NCBI RefSeq assembly: GCF_018449695.1
Contig: NZ_JAAVUY010000012.1
Span: 1-64,000 of the forward strand
Direction: 5' to 3'
DNA length: 64,000 nt
Source of the DNA: Bradyrhizobium sp. dw_411
GTDB taxonomy: Bacteria > Pseudomonadota > Alphaproteobacteria > Rhizobiales > Xanthobacteraceae
Shown here: piece after piece, positions 25,405 through 34,466 of the stretch
Numbering within the stretch: the first letter of the stretch is position 1
How the letters are laid out: every line of letters begins with the position of its first letter
Made by a program: the position numbers and the translations under genes
Notes under the pieces: generated by a model
What the model saw: the letters and a program-made list of their open reading frames with translations, nothing else
Database searches by the model: none
What the model was told of the DNA's origin: nothing

Positions 25405-26802
25405 ATGACGTCTAGCCTCGACGGATTATCGGCCTCGGACATCGCAACAGCCGTGAAGAGCCGCAAGCTGTCGGCGCTTAGCGTCACCGACGCTGCGCTG
25501 GCGCGAATCGCCAAACACGATCCGGTCCTTAATTCTTTTACCGATGTCACCGCTGAGCGCGCACGCGCCAAAGCGAGCGCGATCGATGTGGAGATTGCGG
25601 CGGGAAAAAATCTCGGCCCGCTCGCCGGCGTGCCGTTCGCGGTCAAGAACCTGTTCGACGTACAGGGCCTGTCGACCCGCGCCGGATCGAAAATCAACCG
25701 CGACCTGCCGCCGTCGTCACGCGACGCGACGCTGATCGAGCGCATGGAGGCGGCCGGCGCGGTCTTGGTCGGCGCGCTCAACATGGGCGAGTACGCCTAC
25801 GACTTCACCGGTGAGAATATTCACGACGGACCTTCCCGCAATCCGCATGATGTGACGCGGATGACCGGCGGCTCGTCAGGCGGCTCCGGCGGCGCGGTCG
25901 GTGGCGGACTGGTGCCGCTGGCGCTGGGATCGGACACCAATGGTTCGATCCGCGTGCCTTCGTCGTTTTGCGGAATCTTCGGCTTGAAGCCGACTTACGG
26001 CCGGCTGTCCCGTGCGCGGTCGTTTCCATTCGTCTCGAGCTTCGATCACCTCGGCCCATTTGCGCGCAATGTCGGCGATCTCGCACTGGCCTACGATGCG
26101 ATGCAGGGACCTGATCCTGACGATGCGGCGTGCACGACCCGGGCCGCCGAGCCGGTCGCCTCAATGCTGTCGCAGGATATCGGTAACTTACGGATCGCCC
26201 TTGCCGGCGGCTATTTCCAGAAGAACGTTTTTGCCGAAGCGGTTGAGGCAGTCGCGCGCGTCGCCAAGGGATTGGGCGTCACGCAGACCGTCGAAATTCC
26301 AGAGGCCGCGCGCGCCCGCGCCGCGGCCTATGTCATCTCCACGACCGAAGGCGCTTCGCTGCATCTCGATCGCCTGCGCCGGCGGCCTGATGATTTCGAC
26401 CCGGCGGTGCGCGACCGCCTGCTGGCGGGGGCGATGGTTCCGGCGTCGCTGGTCGACCGCGCGCAGAAGTTTCGCCGCTGGTATCGCGCCCGGATGCTGG
26501 AGCTGTTTGCATCGGTCGATGTGATCATCGCACCGGCCACGCCATGCGTTGCGCCGAAGCTGGGGCAGGTGAACTTCCTGCTCGACGGCGTTGAATTGCC
26601 GGTGCGCGCCAATATCGGCATTCACACCCAGCCGATTTCCTTTATTGGACTCCCGGTGGTCGCAGTGCCGGTGCCGCTGGAGCCGATGCCGATCGGCGTG
26701 CAGATCATCACAGCACCCTGGCGGGAAGATATCGCGTTGCGCGTAGCGTACGCGCTGGAACGCAGCGGCGTGGTTTCCGCGCCGCCACCGAGAGGATTGT
26801 AG
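25405..26802 (+). CDS. atzE: AtzE-family amidohydrolase (carboxybiuret/ureide amidase)
   Basis: 465 residues of the amidase-signature family. Catalytic triad visible: Lys81 in PFAVKNLFD, the cis-Ser in GGSSGGSGG (157-158) and the nucleophile Ser181 in GSDTNGSIRVPSS. The AtzE subtype fits because atzG precedes it and atzH follows two bases later. Characterised AtzEG removes an amide from 1-carboxybiuret to give 1,3-dicarboxyurea; HpxY in the oxalurate route is the alternative. ATG at 25405; the ribosome site is weak, in line with coupling to atzG. True substrate here unknown. Confidence 0.87.
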   Translation: MTSSLDGLSASDIATAVKSRKLSALSVTDAALARIAKHDPVLNSFTDVTAERARAKASAIDVEIAAGKNLGPLAGVPFAVKNLFDVQGLSTRAGSKINRDLPPSSRDATLIERMEAAGAVLVGALNMGEYAYDFTGENIHDGPSRNPHDVTRMTGGSSGGSGGAVGGGLVPLALGSDTNGSIRVPSSFCGIFGLKPTYGRLSRARSFPFVSSFDHLGPFARNVGDLALAYDAMQGPDPDDAACTTRAAEPVASMLSQDIGNLRIALAGGYFQKNVFAEAVEAVARVAKGLGVTQTVEIPEAARARAAAYVISTTEGASLHLDRLRRRPDDFDPAVRDRLLAGAMVPASLVDRAQKFRRWYRARMLELFASVDVIIAPATPCVAPKLGQVNFLLDGVELPVRANIGIHTQPISFIGLPVVAVPVPLEPMPIGVQIITAPWREDIALRVAYALERSGVVSAPPPRGL

Positions 26803-26804
26803 GA

Positions 26805-27203
26805 ATGCAGGTCGATCTCCCCGACGTGCTCGCCGAAGTGACCGAGCAATTCGCGCGCTATGAAAAGGCGCTGGTGACCAACGACGTCGCGGTTCTCGAC
26901 GAATTGTTCCGTCCGGATTCCCGCACGCTGCGCTACGGTGGCGGCGAAAACCTGTACGGCTATGACGAGATCATGGCGTTTCGCGCGGCGCGCCCGTCGA
27001 CGGGCCTGATGCGCCGGACCGCGAGAACCGTGATCACGAGCTATGGCCGTGACACGGCGGTTGCCTCGACGCTGTTTTATCGCGACTCCGCGCCGGGCAA
27101 GGTGGGACGGCAGATGCAGACCTGGGTACGATTTCCCGAAGGCTGGAAGATCGTCGCCGCGCATGTCAGCGTCATCGTCGAACCGCAGGATCCATCGAAA
27201 TGA
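26805..27203 (+). CDS. atzH: AtzH-like (DUF3225) protein
   Basis: 132 residues, NTF2-like fold: FARYEKALVTNDVAVLDELF at the N-terminus, then GYDEIMAFRAAR and a C-terminal beta part ending in WKIVAAHVSVI. This is the DUF3225/AtzH/HpxZ pattern. AtzH is described as a 1,3-dicarboxyurea amidase-type partner in cyanuric-acid breakdown, and HpxZ as part of oxalurate use. It starts two bases after atzE and overlaps the GntR gene by four bases, so it belongs to the same transcript. Confidence 0.83.
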   Translation: MQVDLPDVLAEVTEQFARYEKALVTNDVAVLDELFRPDSRTLRYGGGENLYGYDEIMAFRAARPSTGLMRRTARTVITSYGRDTAVASTLFYRDSAPGKVGRQMQTWVRFPEGWKIVAAHVSVIVEPQDPSK

Positions 27204-27937
27204 GTCTTGACGATCTTCCGTCCAGCGCCTCCGAGCGTTCCGCCGCCGAACCCGAGACGGTGGTTCGGCGCGCCGGCCGCGCGGCTTCCATGCCGGACAA
27301 GATCACGCGCGCGGAGGAACTGCGCCTGCAACTGGCCGATGAAATCGTGCGCGGCGTGCTGGCGCCGGGCGCTGCCCTCGATGAAACCGACATCGCGACG
27401 CGTTTCAAGGTGTCGCGCACGCCGGTGCGCGAAGCGTTGCGTCAATTGGCGGCGAGCGGGCTGATCGATGCGCGGGCGCATCGCGGCGCGGTGGTGGCGC
27501 GGCCTTCGCTGGAACGGCTGACCGGCATGTTCGAGGCGATGGCGGAGCTGGAAGCGATATGCGCGGGTCTCGCCGCGGAGCGCATGCAGCCGGCGGAGCG
27601 GCACGGGCTGGAAGCGGTTCACGAGGAGTTGCGGGTGTTAAGTCACGCCGGCAATCCGGATCGCTTCCACGAGGTCAATGAGCGTTTTCACAACGCGATC
27701 TATGCCGGCTCGCAGAACACCTATATCGCCGAAATTACACTGGCGACCCGGGTGCGGGTGCAGCCGTTTCGGCGTGCGCAGTTTCGCAATCTCGGGCGAT
27801 TGGCGAAATCCCATGCCGAGCACGACCGCGTCGTCGTAGCGATCATGCGCGGCGACCGTGTCGGCGCTGCCGCGGCAATGCGGGCGCATATCGAACTGGT
27901 GCGCGGCGAATACGAACTTTACGCGGTGTCGCTGTAG
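27200..27937 (+). CDS. GntR-family regulator (FadR/FCD subfamily)
   Basis: 245 residues. The winged-helix domain (about 35-100) shows the GntR pattern LADEIVRGVLAPGAALDETDIATRFKVSRTPVREALRQL in two stretches, followed by an all-helical FCD ligand domain with metal-type residues in FHEVNERFHNAIY and ksHAEHDRVV. Start ATGA overlaps the atzH stop. Being the last gene of the operon, it probably senses a pathway metabolite and adjusts expression, acting together with the sigma-54 activator. Its operator was not located. Confidence 0.9.
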   Translation: MSLDDLPSSASERSAAEPETVVRRAGRAASMPDKITRAEELRLQLADEIVRGVLAPGAALDETDIATRFKVSRTPVREALRQLAASGLIDARAHRGAVVARPSLERLTGMFEAMAELEAICAGLAAERMQPAERHGLEAVHEELRVLSHAGNPDRFHEVNERFHNAIYAGSQNTYIAEITLATRVRVQPFRRAQFRNLGRLAKSHAEHDRVVVAIMRGDRVGAAAAMRAHIELVRGEYELYAVSL

Positions 27938-27984
27938 TTTCTCGACGTGGAGCGGGCGAAGAATTGGTGTTCGTGCCCTCACAG

Positions 27985-28036
27985 CGTCATTGCGAGGAGC
28001 CAACGGGTCGCGCGAATGCGCGCCCGATGAAGGGCT
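27985..28036. repeat. Truncated palindromic repeat, family A copy 2
   Basis: Begins CGTCATTGCGAGGAGCCAAC and continues through CGGGTCGCGCGAATGCGCG. It matches the reverse complement of the first half of the copy at 2681-2793, then stops a few bases before the atzF stop codon; the other half is missing. Confidence 0.75.
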
Positions 28037-28038
28037 AA

Positions 28039-29826
28039 TTATCCCGCCGCCACAAACGCGCGCCAACCATTAAAAGCCGAGATGTCGCGCGCGCCGTCGA
28101 TGGCGGCAGGCTCGACGATGAAGCCTTTGACGTGGCGGCCGTCGGAAAGCACGATGGTGCCGATCGCCATCGGCGGCGGGATTGCGGCGACGAATTTGCC
28201 GAATGCGGCGGCCGAGAGCGCCCAGACTTCCAGCTCGATCGACGATCCCGTTCCCGCCGCGATGCGAAGCAGGCCGGGTTTCGGCGGCGTGGTGTCCAGT
28301 GCATAGAGCTTGTAGTCGGGAGCAGTCTTGGTTGGCTCCAGCAATCGTCCGCCGAGCGCCTTCAATTCGCTGTTGAGCACCATGCCCGAGAGGTGTGCGC
28401 CGACCACCGCAATGGCGATTTCATCGCCGCTGGCGCTGACCGGCAGGTCTGCCAATGCCGCTTGCGATACGGATCGGCTGCCCAGGGTCAATTTGGTATC
28501 GGCGTGAAACACCCGGCCGATGCTGGCGAGCTGTGCATCCTGACCGGCAGGCGCCAGGAGCGTGATGCCGAAGGGCGCATCGTCGGGACGGATGGAGGCC
28601 GGCACCGCGAGACCGCAGAGATCGAGCAGGTTGACGAAATTGGTGTAGGTGCCGAGCCGGCTGTTGAGTTCGATCGGATTGGCGAGCACCTGCGCGGTGG
28701 AATACACGGTCGGTGCGGTCGGCAGCACCAGCGCATCGATATTGGTAAAGGCGCGCTCGGCGATCCGGCGCAGCGTCTGTAACCGGTACAGGGCGGCAAA
28801 CGTGTCGGCGGCGGTCAGCCGTGCGCCGCCGGCTGCGATTTCGCGCGTAATGGGGTGGATCGCATCGGGCGAGGAGGCCAAGAGATTGCGGATGACCAAA
28901 TAGCGTTCCGCGACCCATGGCCCGTCATAAAGCAGCCGCGCAGTTTCATAAAACGGCTCGAGATCGAAGCCGACCAGCGTGGCGCCCAACGACGTCCAGC
29001 GCTTGAGCGCCTCGCCATAGGCAGCCTCCGCGGCCTTGTCGCCGAAGAAAATCAACTGGCCGTCGCGCGGCACGCCCAATCGCAGATTGGCTGGAAACGA
29101 AGCGACCGCTCCCAGCGGGCGGTTGCGTGAAAATGGATCGGCGCCGTCAGGGCCGGCCATCACGGCCAGCGCCGCCGTCGCATCATCGACGGTGAGCGCG
29201 AACACGGAAACGCAATCGAGCGTGCGGCATGCCGGTACCACGCCCGCGGTGGAGATCAGTCCAAGGCTCGGCTTCAGTCCGACGATGTTGTTGAGCATCG
29301 CCGGCACGCGGCCTGAGCCCGCGGTGTCGGTGCCCAGCGCCAGCGGGACGAGCCCGGTCGATACGGCCACGGCAGAGCCCGAACTCGATCCGCCAGGAAT
29401 GAGATCGCCGCGCATTGGATTATTCGGAATGCCATAGGGAGAGCGCACACCGACGAGGCCGGTCGCGAACTGATCGAGATTGGTCTTGCCGATGATGATG
29501 GCGCCGGCCGCGCGCAGCCGCGCCACCGCAGTCGAGTCATGCGCCGGCGAATAGGAAAACGCCGGACAGGCGGCCGTGGTAGGCAATCCGGCGACGTCGA
29601 TATTGTCCTTTACCGCGACCGGAATGCCGTAGAGGGGAAGCAGCGACGCATTTTTAGCGGCCAGGGCTTCGGCTTCCGCCAGCGCGTCTGCTTCATTGCG
29701 CAGGCTGATGAAAATGGCGGGATCGTTATGCTCGCGAATCCGCTGATAGCTGCGCGCGACAGTCTGCGCCGGCGTCATATGACCGGCGCGATGAGCGGCG
29801 AGGATGGCGGCGACCGTTTCCGTCAC
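28039..29826 (-). CDS. atzF: Allophanate hydrolase
   Basis: 595 residues. Amidase-signature domain with Lys73 (PVAVKDNID), the cis-Ser in PGGSSSGS (147-148) and nucleophile Ser171 in GTDTAGSGRVPA. A C-terminal domain (about 440-595) with GAHLSGMVLNSELKALGGRLL is the second AtzF domain, which removes the remaining carboxylate. Reaction: allophanate to two ammonia and two carbon dioxide. The start is taken at the GTG at 29826 with GGAG six bases upstream; a TTG at 29889 would add 21 residues but has no ribosome site. Convergent with the GntR gene and end-on to a truncated repeat. It completes the nitrogen-release route of the atzGEH genes. Confidence 0.9.
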   Translation of the reverse strand: MTETVAAILAAHRAGHMTPAQTVARSYQRIREHNDPAIFISLRNEADALAEAEALAAKNASLLPLYGIPVAVKDNIDVAGLPTTAACPAFSYSPAHDSTAVARLRAAGAIIIGKTNLDQFATGLVGVRSPYGIPNNPMRGDLIPGGSSSGSAVAVSTGLVPLALGTDTAGSGRVPAMLNNIVGLKPSLGLISTAGVVPACRTLDCVSVFALTVDDATAALAVMAGPDGADPFSRNRPLGAVASFPANLRLGVPRDGQLIFFGDKAAEAAYGEALKRWTSLGATLVGFDLEPFYETARLLYDGPWVAERYLVIRNLLASSPDAIHPITREIAAGGARLTAADTFAALYRLQTLRRIAERAFTNIDALVLPTAPTVYSTAQVLANPIELNSRLGTYTNFVNLLDLCGLAVPASIRPDDAPFGITLLAPAGQDAQLASIGRVFHADTKLTLGSRSVSQAALADLPVSASGDEIAIAVVGAHLSGMVLNSELKALGGRLLEPTKTAPDYKLYALDTTPPKPGLLRIAAGTGSSIELEVWALSAAAFGKFVAAIPPPMAIGTIVLSDGRHVKGFIVEPAAIDGARDISAFNGWRAFVAAG

Positions 29827-30262
29827 GCGAGGCTCCGATCGGAAATCAGCTTGGTCGGCAGTTGCGGCAAGGCGTGTCTCCGGATGCAAAGCATGGGGGT
29901 CGCAGGTTGAGGTCCGTCACGGCGGACCAGGCTCCGGGACTAGAATCCTTCCTCGATCGAAGCAAGCGGTGTGCCATTGTGTACATCGGAAATGCTGCTC
30001 TATTTCGAAGAGATAGACATTTATTTTCAAATGCTTGAACGAATTTCGGCGTTGCCATTGGACCCTCGGTAGAAATCCAATCCATGGCGGCTGCTTATTT
30101 TATGAGCAGGGCAATTCCGTGCCCACGGCCCACCCCTGCTGGCAGCAGATACCTTACCGGTGCATGCGGTTCGCGCGTCGCGCAAAACGTCGCATGATGA
30201 CTTGGGGGTGGCCGCCGGACGCCAAGAGGCGTTGCGCGCGCAATCTCTCTGGCGCGCGCGAG
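29827..30262. other. Non-coding gap, atzF upstream side
   Basis: 436 bases with lower GC in its middle (about 29990-30110). It holds the atzF promoter side, which reads leftwards, and the 3' flank of the PLD-like gene. A 12-base palindrome TTGCGCGCGCAA (30232-30243) followed by a second GCGCGCGC block can pair into a hairpin just past the PLD-like stop. No gene or sigma-54 site was seen. Confidence 0.5.
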
Positions 30263-31123
30263 CTATTTCTTCGCGGCCTTGGCCGCTTTGACGGCTTCGA
30301 CTGTCTTGGCGTTCGAAGCCTGTTGCTGCGCAATCATGTGTTCGGCGACCAACTCGGCCGTAAAGCGGCTGATGGTGTCTGGATCGGTGATGATCGACTG
30401 CGTGTTGTTCTGCGCCTTGAATCCCGCGGCTTTGGTGTTGAACGTGCCGCCTACGGCCGCGCCTTCTCCCGAGACCGACCAGTTGGTCGATCCTTCGCCG
30501 GCGACCTTGCCGTCTGCGACGAAACCTTTGGTGTGGCTGATCTGGTGCGTGAGCGACTGACCGATCGCCACATGGGTGTTGAACAGCGCGAGGCTCGCTT
30601 TCCGGTCTGCATCCAGCAAGGCTTTCTCGTGCTTGCCGCCGGCCTGGCTCTTGTCCAGCGTCACCAGCATCGTGATCGTCGGGTCGACCGCAATCTTCTT
30701 CAGGATTTCGTTGAGTTCATCGTCGTCGAATCCGAACATGTTCAAATAGAGCGAGACACTGACCCGCGACAGGACGTGTTTGAGGATGCCGTGGACATCG
30801 TCGCGCCCGACATAGAACAGATGAAAGTCCTTGCTCGCCGTGGTCGCATAGACCTTCTCCTGCGTATAGGGCTGCAGGTCGAGCAGATCGAATCGCTGCA
30901 GGCTTACGGAGGGATCGTCGATCGCATTGGTAATGGTGGATTTGGGCGGGGTTAGCGGTGGCGCCGCGGTTGCTACCGGTGCCACGGGTGCGGGCGCGAC
31001 GGGTGTCGGCGCTGATGAACTTGTTTTCGTGGCTGTCTTTTTAGCAGCCTGCTTTTTCGCAATCCGCTTTTTTGCGGCCTTCTTTTTCGATGCTTTCTTT
31101 TTGGATGCTGCTGCTTTCGCCAT
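30263..31123 (-). CDS. Phospholipase-D-like protein with histone-like basic N-terminus
   Basis: 286 residues. Residues 1-33 are a Lys/Ala-rich tail (KKKASKKKAAKKR pattern) like the histone H1/HU tails, followed by a Pro/Ala linker (38-62). The folded part (about 70-262) has one HKD half-site: His197, Lys199 and Asp204 in SHTKGFVAD, and GSTN at 211-214, as in single-motif PLD nucleases that dimerise. A short KAAKAAKK tail closes the protein. ATG at 31123 with TAGGAGGGCGG, a very strong ribosome site. No signal peptide. A nucleic-acid-directed activity is the natural guess but unproven; the gene stands alone. Confidence 0.75.
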   Translation of the reverse strand: MAKAAASKKKASKKKAAKKRIAKKQAAKKTATKTSSSAPTPVAPAPVAPVATAAPPLTPPKSTITNAIDDPSVSLQRFDLLDLQPYTQEKVYATTASKDFHLFYVGRDDVHGILKHVLSRVSVSLYLNMFGFDDDELNEILKKIAVDPTITMLVTLDKSQAGGKHEKALLDADRKASLALFNTHVAIGQSLTHQISHTKGFVADGKVAGEGSTNWSVSGEGAAVGGTFNTKAAGFKAQNNTQSIITDPDTISRFTAELVAEHMIAQQQASNAKTVEAVKAAKAAKK

Positions 31124-31233
31124 GGCGCCGCCCTCCTAAAGGTCTCTCCACGCTAGAGGCGCAAACGAGAAATTGTCAATCTATAATTGTGTTTCAAAAA
31201 CGAACACGCCAGCGGCTTTCCTGATCGGCCGCA

Positions 31234-32517
31234 TCACCGCACAACTTTGCTACTGCCTTGCGTGATCAGCCGCGCGGCGCGTTGATCGCGGGCATGGATC
31301 CATAGCCAGCTCATGGCGACGCTGAGCCGGTTGCGAATACCGATCAGGAAATAGATGTGGGCGATGCCCCATATCCACCAAGCGATGGTGCCGCGCAGTT
31401 TGAACGAACCGAAATCGATCACCGCCTTGCGCTTGCCGATCTGCGCCAGACTGCCCGCGTGCTGGTAGCGGAACGGCGCGGTTGTTTCGCCGCGCAGCCG
31501 CTTCCTGATGCAATCGGCGACATAGCGTCCCTGTTGCTTGGCGGCCGGCGCGATGCCGGGCACCGGCTTGCCATCCGCATCCGCAATCATCACGGTATCG
31601 CCGATCGCGAATATATCGGGATGGCCTGGAACGGTGAGATCAGGCTGCACTTCCAGGCGGCCGGCGCGGTCCGATGCCGCATTCAGCCATTCGGCGGCGG
31701 GGGAGGCGCGCACGCCGGCAGCCCAGATCAGCGTTTTGGATTGCAGGCTGTGACCGCCATACATGACACCGTCGGCCGAGCATTCGGTGACGGCCTGTCC
31801 CAGCACCACCTCGACGCCGATACTTTCCAGCGCGTGCTGCGCGTAAGCGGAGAGGTCGTCGGCAAATCCCGCCAGGACGCGAGGGCCGGCCTCGATCAGA
31901 ACCACGCGCGCCTTCTGGGTGTCGATGTTGCGGAAGTCCGGCGGCAGCGTGTCCTGCGCCAGCTCGGCAATGGTGCCCGCGAGTTCGACGCCGGTTGGAC
32001 CGGCGCCAATAATGACGAAAGTCAGCAGCGCGGCGCGCCGCTGCGGATCGGTCTCGCGCTCGGCGCGCTCAAACGCGACAAGAATTCGCCGCCGCAGCGT
32101 GGTCGCGTCCTCCAGCGTTTTCAGCCCGGGCGCGAACGGCTCCCATTCGTCATGGCCGAAATAAGCGTGGCGCACGCCGGTGGCGAGAACCAGCGTGTCA
32201 TATGGCAGCGCGTCGCCATCATCGAGCAGCACCCGATGGCCGTCTGCGTCCACGCCGCTCACCGTCGCAAACAAAGTCGTGACTTCAGGCCGGCCGCGCA
32301 ACAGATAGCGGATCGGCCAAGCGATCTCTGAAGTCGCCAGCGAAGCGGTCGCGACCTGATAAAGCAGCGGCTGGAACAGATGATGGTTGCGGCGATCGAC
32401 CAGTGTGATCGAGACCGGCGCGCCGGCCAATCGATGCGCGGTTTCCAGCCCACCAAAACCGGCACCGACAATGACCACGCGATGGGGATGTTCCGTGCGG
32501 GATGGCTCTGTCGTCAT
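31234..32517 (-). CDS. ndh: Type II NADH:quinone dehydrogenase-like flavoprotein
   Basis: 427 residues. Two dinucleotide folds: FAD site VVIVGAGFGGLETA at about 14-27 and NADH site VIIGAGPTGVELAGT near 150-165; FAIGDTVMI and PAAKQQGRYVA near the C-terminal half match the FAD-pyrophosphate and quinone-side motifs of NDH-2. The last 60 residues include an amphipathic or membrane-associating stretch (WWIWGIAHIYFLIGIRNRLS). It would feed electrons from NADH to quinone without pumping. ATG at 32517 with AAGGCGG; an in-frame ATG near 32553 has no ribosome site. Single gene, divergent from the SDR gene. Confidence 0.9.
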   Translation of the reverse strand: MTTEPSRTEHPHRVVIVGAGFGGLETAHRLAGAPVSITLVDRRNHHLFQPLLYQVATASLATSEIAWPIRYLLRGRPEVTTLFATVSGVDADGHRVLLDDGDALPYDTLVLATGVRHAYFGHDEWEPFAPGLKTLEDATTLRRRILVAFERAERETDPQRRAALLTFVIIGAGPTGVELAGTIAELAQDTLPPDFRNIDTQKARVVLIEAGPRVLAGFADDLSAYAQHALESIGVEVVLGQAVTECSADGVMYGGHSLQSKTLIWAAGVRASPAAEWLNAASDRAGRLEVQPDLTVPGHPDIFAIGDTVMIADADGKPVPGIAPAAKQQGRYVADCIRKRLRGETTAPFRYQHAGSLAQIGKRKAVIDFGSFKLRGTIAWWIWGIAHIYFLIGIRNRLSVAMSWLWIHARDQRAARLITQGSSKVVR

Positions 32518-32776
32518 GGGGGCCGCCTTCGATTGAGATTTCTCTGGCACCATCAATGTAGGCGTTTAACGACCCGCATCCAAGGGCGGTTTGCCAATCG
32601 ATCGATCGCAAAACCGCATCGTTATCAGGATCATGCCGCGCATTCCGCGCTATCCGGCGAAGCCGCTTCGCGGGCTTGGGTCGATCCCCCAAAATATTTT
32701 CCCCAGACCGAATCCTTTTGCCGGGGCCGAACGTCTTGGGAGCGAGACGGAATATTGAGGAAAGGAACGAACTGCC

Positions 32777-33529
32777 ATGGAGACCCTCGAAGGACAGAAA
32801 GTGGTCGTGACAGGCGGAAGCCGCGGGCTTGGGCTCGGCATCGTTGAAGCGCTGATAGCCAAGAAAGCGCAGGTGACGGTCGTTGCGCGCGACCCGGAGC
32901 GTCTTGCAGAAGTTTCAAGGCGGCTTGGCGTGAAGACCGTTCGCGGCGATGTCACCGATGAAAAGCTTGCGCGCAGCGTTCTCTCCGACATCAGGCCGTC
33001 GGTGCTGGTGCTCAACGCCGGCGTGGCGCCGCCAATGGGGCCGCTTCACGAACTCAGTTGGGAAAATTTCAACAGAGCGTGGGAGGTGGACGTGAAGGCG
33101 GGCTTTCACTGGATACAGGAAGCATTGCGCCTTCCATTGCCGCGCGGCAGCCGCGTGATCATCGCATCGAGCGGGGCTGCCCTGAACGGCTCGCCATTAT
33201 CCGGCAGCTATGCCGGCGCTAAGCGGATGCTGTGGCTGATGGCGCTTTACGCCAATGACGTCGCCCGCAAGCTCGACCTCGGCATCCATTTCCAGGCGAT
33301 TATTCCGCAGCAGATCATCGGAGACACTGCCCTCGGACGTGCCGCGGGAGAGGCCTATGCGAGGGGCAAGGGCGTCAGCGTCGAGATCTTCTTTGCCGGA
33401 TTCGGCGCGCCGCTGCCGCCGCACAAGGTCGGCGACCATGTCGTGTCGATCCTCACCGAGCCGCGTTACGCGACCGGCGTGGCGTTCGGCATGAAGGGCG
33501 ATCACGGCATCGTCTCGCTCGACGGCTGA
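32777..33529 (+). CDS. Short-chain dehydrogenase/reductase
   Basis: 250 residues. Cofactor motif VTGGSRGLGLG at about 11-21, LNAGVAPP in the NAG position, catalytic Ser in IIASSGAALNG and Tyr/Lys in SYAGAKRM, all in SDR order. ATG at 32777 with GAGGAAAGGA a little upstream. It begins a rightward group with an SRPBCC protein, a GFA protein and an ECF sigma gene, with gaps of 36, 9 and 31 bases, so one transcript is likely. Substrate unknown. Confidence 0.9.
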   Translation: METLEGQKVVVTGGSRGLGLGIVEALIAKKAQVTVVARDPERLAEVSRRLGVKTVRGDVTDEKLARSVLSDIRPSVLVLNAGVAPPMGPLHELSWENFNRAWEVDVKAGFHWIQEALRLPLPRGSRVIIASSGAALNGSPLSGSYAGAKRMLWLMALYANDVARKLDLGIHFQAIIPQQIIGDTALGRAAGEAYARGKGVSVEIFFAGFGAPLPPHKVGDHVVSILTEPRYATGVAFGMKGDHGIVSLDG

Positions 33530-33565
33530 TATTTGCAAAAACCAACACAAGAAGGAAAATCGCAG

Positions 33566-34009
33566 ATGGTTGATATTTTACACAAGGTCGGAATCAAATC
33601 GTCGTCGGTGAGCGATGTCTACAAGGCATTGACCACGCTTAAGGGTCTTTCCGCCTGGTGGACCAGCGACACCCAGGGAGACGGTAACGCCGGCGGCGTG
33701 CTGCTGTTTCGTTTTGGCAGCGGTGGTTTCGACATGAGGGTGCTCGAGCTTGATCCCGACAGGCGCGTGCTGTGGAAAGTGGTCGATGGGCCGCAGGAGT
33801 GGATCGGCACCAAAATAGATTGGGAACTGCGGCAAGAAGGCGACTGGACCATCATCCTGTTCAAGCATCAGGGGTGGAAGGAGCCGGTCGAGTTCATGCA
33901 CCACTGCAGCACCAAATGGGGGGTGTTCCTGCTGAGCCTGAAATCCCTGCTCGAAACCGGCAAGGGAACTCCCTGGCCTGACGAAATCAAGCTCGATAGC
34001 TGGGAATAG
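33566..34009 (+). CDS. SRPBCC (START-like / AHSA1) family protein
   Basis: 147 residues with the SRPBCC fold pattern: VGIKSSSVSDVYKALTTLKGLSAWW, then strands with FDMRVLELDPDRRVLWKVVDGP and a long C-terminal helix HHCSTKWGVFLLSLKSLLETG. Members bind hydrophobic ligands or act as polyketide-cyclase-like enzymes. ATG at 33566, preceded by GAAGGAAAA. Nine bases before the GFA gene. Homologues often sit next to ECF sigma genes, as here. Confidence 0.85.
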   Translation: MVDILHKVGIKSSSVSDVYKALTTLKGLSAWWTSDTQGDGNAGGVLLFRFGSGGFDMRVLELDPDRRVLWKVVDGPQEWIGTKIDWELRQEGDWTIILFKHQGWKEPVEFMHHCSTKWGVFLLSLKSLLETGKGTPWPDEIKLDSWE

Positions 34010-34018
34010 GAAGAAGCC

Positions 34019-34435
34019 ATGAGCGAGGCTTATACGGGCGGATGTGCCTGCGGCGCGATCCGCTATGAAATCTCTGCCGAACCGGTCTTCATGAATGACT
34101 GCCAGTGCCGCGACTGCCAACGCAAGAGCGGCACCGGGCACGGGTCCTATCTGACCTTTCCGGACCGGCGGCACGTAAAACTCGCCGGCGAAGCCGGGCA
34201 TTGGGACATTGTCGGCGATAGCGGCCGTGTGAAGACACGCGCCTTCTGCCCCGCCTGCGGGTCGCCGGTGTATATGACGTTCACGGCGATGCCGGATTTG
34301 TTCACCGTGCATGCGGCGAGTCTCGACGATCCCGGCCGATACAAGCCGCAGGCAGTGACGTATGCTGGGCGTGGTTCCCCATGGGACCATCTCGATCCCG
34401 CACTGCCGAAATTCGACAAGATGCCGCCACGCTAG
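34019..34435 (+). CDS. GFA/CENP-V-type zinc protein
   Basis: 138 residues with the glutathione-dependent-formaldehyde-activating fold: GGCACGAIRYEI, then CQCRDCQRKSG (zinc Cys set) and CPACGSPVY later, and W-DHLDPALPKFDKMP at the end. The Cys spacing CxC...CxxC...CxxC matches the family's two zinc sites. It lies between the SRPBCC and ECF sigma genes in the same direction. Real activity in this family is uncertain; formaldehyde adducts are only one option. Confidence 0.87.
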   Translation: MSEAYTGGCACGAIRYEISAEPVFMNDCQCRDCQRKSGTGHGSYLTFPDRRHVKLAGEAGHWDIVGDSGRVKTRAFCPACGSPVYMTFTAMPDLFTVHAASLDDPGRYKPQAVTYAGRGSPWDHLDPALPKFDKMPPR

Positions 34436-34466
34436 AACAAGATCATCAGGGGAATCTCGAGGCAGA

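Noticed and set aside
30035..30955. Rightward open frame of about 300 codons opposite the PLD-like gene.
   Set aside because: No domain or ribosome site; the opposite frame has HKD and GSTN motifs and a strong ribosome site.
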